Virus record (IMG/VR): IMGVR_UViG_3300007871_000319
Location: 1 to 21,842 of that record
Direction: 5' to 3' (one strand)
Length of the DNA stretch: 21,842 nt
DNA from: a virus
In this document: positions 20,835 through 21,842 of the stretch, in pieces
Layout of the letters: each line of letters opens with the position of its first letter
How positions within the stretch are numbered: position 1 is the stretch's first letter
Program-made: the position numbers and the translations under genes
The notes under the pieces: model-generated
What the model was told of the DNA's origin: nothing
Database searches by the model: none
What the model saw: the letters and a program-made list of their open reading frames with translations, nothing else

Positions 20835-21842
20835 TGCGCCTTTCTCCTCTGTCGGTGTTGCGCTATTGGTTATCTGCGGCTCAGCACCTTGATTGCTGAC
20901 CGGAACGTACTCTCGTTTCTCCACGACTTCGACCGGGTCACCGGAAAGCGTTACCTCACCATCGTCGGTGGCCGCGTAGCCTTGCTTATACAGCTTTGAC
21001 GTTCCGGCCAGGCCACCTTCAGATGGGTTGCTGCCGCGTGCCTCGTAGACAAAATCGTTGTCGTACACGTCGCGCACGAAGTGTATCCAACCGGCATTGT
21101 CCAGTGCATCGATCGCGGTTTGCAACTTGTGGCGAATGTCGTCGTGGCTAGGCTCGTTGGCGAACAGCTTGCCGAGGCCGTCCACGACAAGCGACTGCCA
21201 TAAGACTTTGAATTTGTGCATCATGCCATCCTCGTTAACCTCCAAATCAGCGTCAAAATGCCTATTCAAGAGCGAGCGCGCCTTGCGCTGCGCCGATTCC
21301 TTTGCTTGCTCCGGAATGTTCGCCTGCGAACCGCGTCCACCGATGACGGCGCGCAGGGCACCCTCGTTGAGCTTGCCAGTGCCTGGATTCACCACGGGAA
21401 AGAAGATCAAGCCCCGTTCATTGTCGGCGCCGCCTTCGCCCAACAGCGTTTTGCCGGCGATCCAGTTGCGCATTGCCGCTGGCGCATCAGCAACGCGTGA
21501 TGGCACCTCGTCGGGTCGACCACCTTGCCTACGATAGTAGGCGTCGCGGTACGCGGTGAAAGTCGTTGAGACTCCCGCCCACGAGACCGATTCCGTACCG
21601 TCAAACTTCGGCGTGCGTGCGCTGCTCCGGACATTGACACGCACACCACAGCCGTCTTGCCAGTTGCAGGCCCCCTCTTCTCCCGGCAGCAATGCCAAGT
21701 GGTCTGGCACGTGGTTGATTAGACGCGCCCGATAGTGCTCGCCGTTCCAGTCGCCTTCCCCCGGTACCTCGTCTGCCCACAATCCCGTAGATACCTCCAA
21801 TGGCCTGCCCGATGTCAGGTAACTCATGGCAAGCGGGGCGAT
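20295..21842 (-). CDS. DUF2213-type prohead protein (scaffold/protease region), 5'-truncated
   Basis: Open to the right edge, so the N-terminus is missing; the first in-window ATG (21827) lies inside the conserved run LTSGRPLEVSTGLWADE and is probably internal. The visible 515 residues contain NHVPDHLALLPGEEGACNWQ, the conserved core of DUF2213 prohead proteins, then WIAGKTLLGEGGADNERGLI FFPVVNPGTGKLNEGALRAV IGGRGSQA, a distinct domain (WQSLVVDGLGKLF ... WIHFVRDVYDNDFVYEARGS), and an Ala/Pro-rich tail followed by a helical end. These proteins stand where a prohead protease or scaffold is expected, just before decoration and capsid genes. Protease catalytic residues cannot be identified in the visible part. 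The stop overlaps the next ribosome site. Confidence 0.85.
   Translation of the reverse strand: MAPLAMSYLTSGRPLEVSTGLWADEVPGEGDWNGEHYRARLINHVPDHLALLPGEEGACNWQDGCGVRVNVRSSARTPKFDGTESVSWAGVSTTFTAYRDAYYRRQGGRPDEVPSRVADAPAAMRNWIAGKTLLGEGGADNERGLIFFPVVNPGTGKLNEGALRAVIGGRGSQANIPEQAKESAQRKARSLLNRHFDADLEVNEDGMMHKFKVLWQSLVVDGLGKLFANEPSHDDIRHKLQTAIDALDNAGWIHFVRDVYDNDFVYEARGSNPSEGGLAGTSKLYKQGYAATDDGEVTLSGDPVEVVEKREYVPVSNQGAEPQITNSATPTEEKGAMDPTIKEIADALIANDKSDFGEDDREWLEAQELQLLQKIVPCAAAPPAEAAPVANASEPSPPAAVATPPEPAATMPSVDEYVNAAPEEVRETLTRALERDKAQKDTLVAALLANERCKFTAEQLANRSIAELEALAALGNVPVDYSGAGGNAAMPVVNDDAPPPAPQVWDLAATNAATG

Noticed and set aside
1-21842. CRISPR arrays, tRNA genes, insertion sequences, attachment sites, replication origin
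   Set aside because: I read both strands for regular repeats, cloverleaf-like segments, transposase motifs and non-coding gaps; almost every base is coding and none of these was found.

Overview
This window is part of the structural-gene operon of an uncultivated tailed dsDNA bacteriophage with a siphovirus-type (long, non-contractile) tail. Every gene I accept is on the minus strand, so the operon reads from the right edge to the left. Stop/start overlaps of 1, 4 or 8 nt are the rule. No tRNA, CRISPR array, insertion sequence, integrase or replication gene is visible. The sequence is an end of an assembled sequencing contig: bases 1-53 are an Illumina Nextera i5 adapter, which cuts off the last (tail-tip) gene. 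The right edge cuts the first gene.

Layout in transcription order. (1) Head, 21842-18334: a DUF2213-type prohead protein with a probable in-frame nested scaffold start, a small decoration-like protein, an encapsulin/linocin-family HK97-fold major capsid protein, and a small protein with a charged tail. (2) A 7.6-kb block of ten overlapping enzyme genes, 18413-10793: a DUF115/GT42-like protein, a GT8-like glycosyltransferase, a radical SAM/SPASM enzyme, a methyltransferase, a radical SAM-methyltransferase fusion, a GT32-like and a GT2-like glycosyltransferase, a cupin, a very short adenylylsulfate-kinase homologue and a sulfotransferase. (3) Head-tail connection, 10791-9322: adaptor, stopper, HK97 gp10-like neck protein and tail terminator. 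(4) Tail, 9310-54: a tiny exported protein, the tail tube protein, G and G-T tail assembly chaperones with a clear -1 frameshift signal, a 975-aa tape measure protein, a small unknown, and a gene-transfer-agent-like tail tip (DUF2460, DUF2163, NlpC/P60 peptidase, gp15-like protein). The tip module is interrupted by a 43-aa membrane protein, a membrane-anchored protein with a dockerin-like calcium loop, and a cysteine-rich coiled-coil protein.

The most interesting part is the enzyme block between the capsid and connector genes. It would be co-expressed with virion genes and combines sugar transfer, two radical SAM enzymes, methyl transfer and a PAPS-synthesis/sulfotransfer pair. My inference is that it builds and sulfates/methylates a glycan or peptide-linked modification, on the virion itself or on the host surface. 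I know of no named system with this gene set, but I could not search. The host is unknown. The dockerin-like loop in a phage membrane protein resembles motifs common in bacterial phyla such as Zixibacteria, Latescibacterota or Gemmatimonadota, which is only a weak hint.
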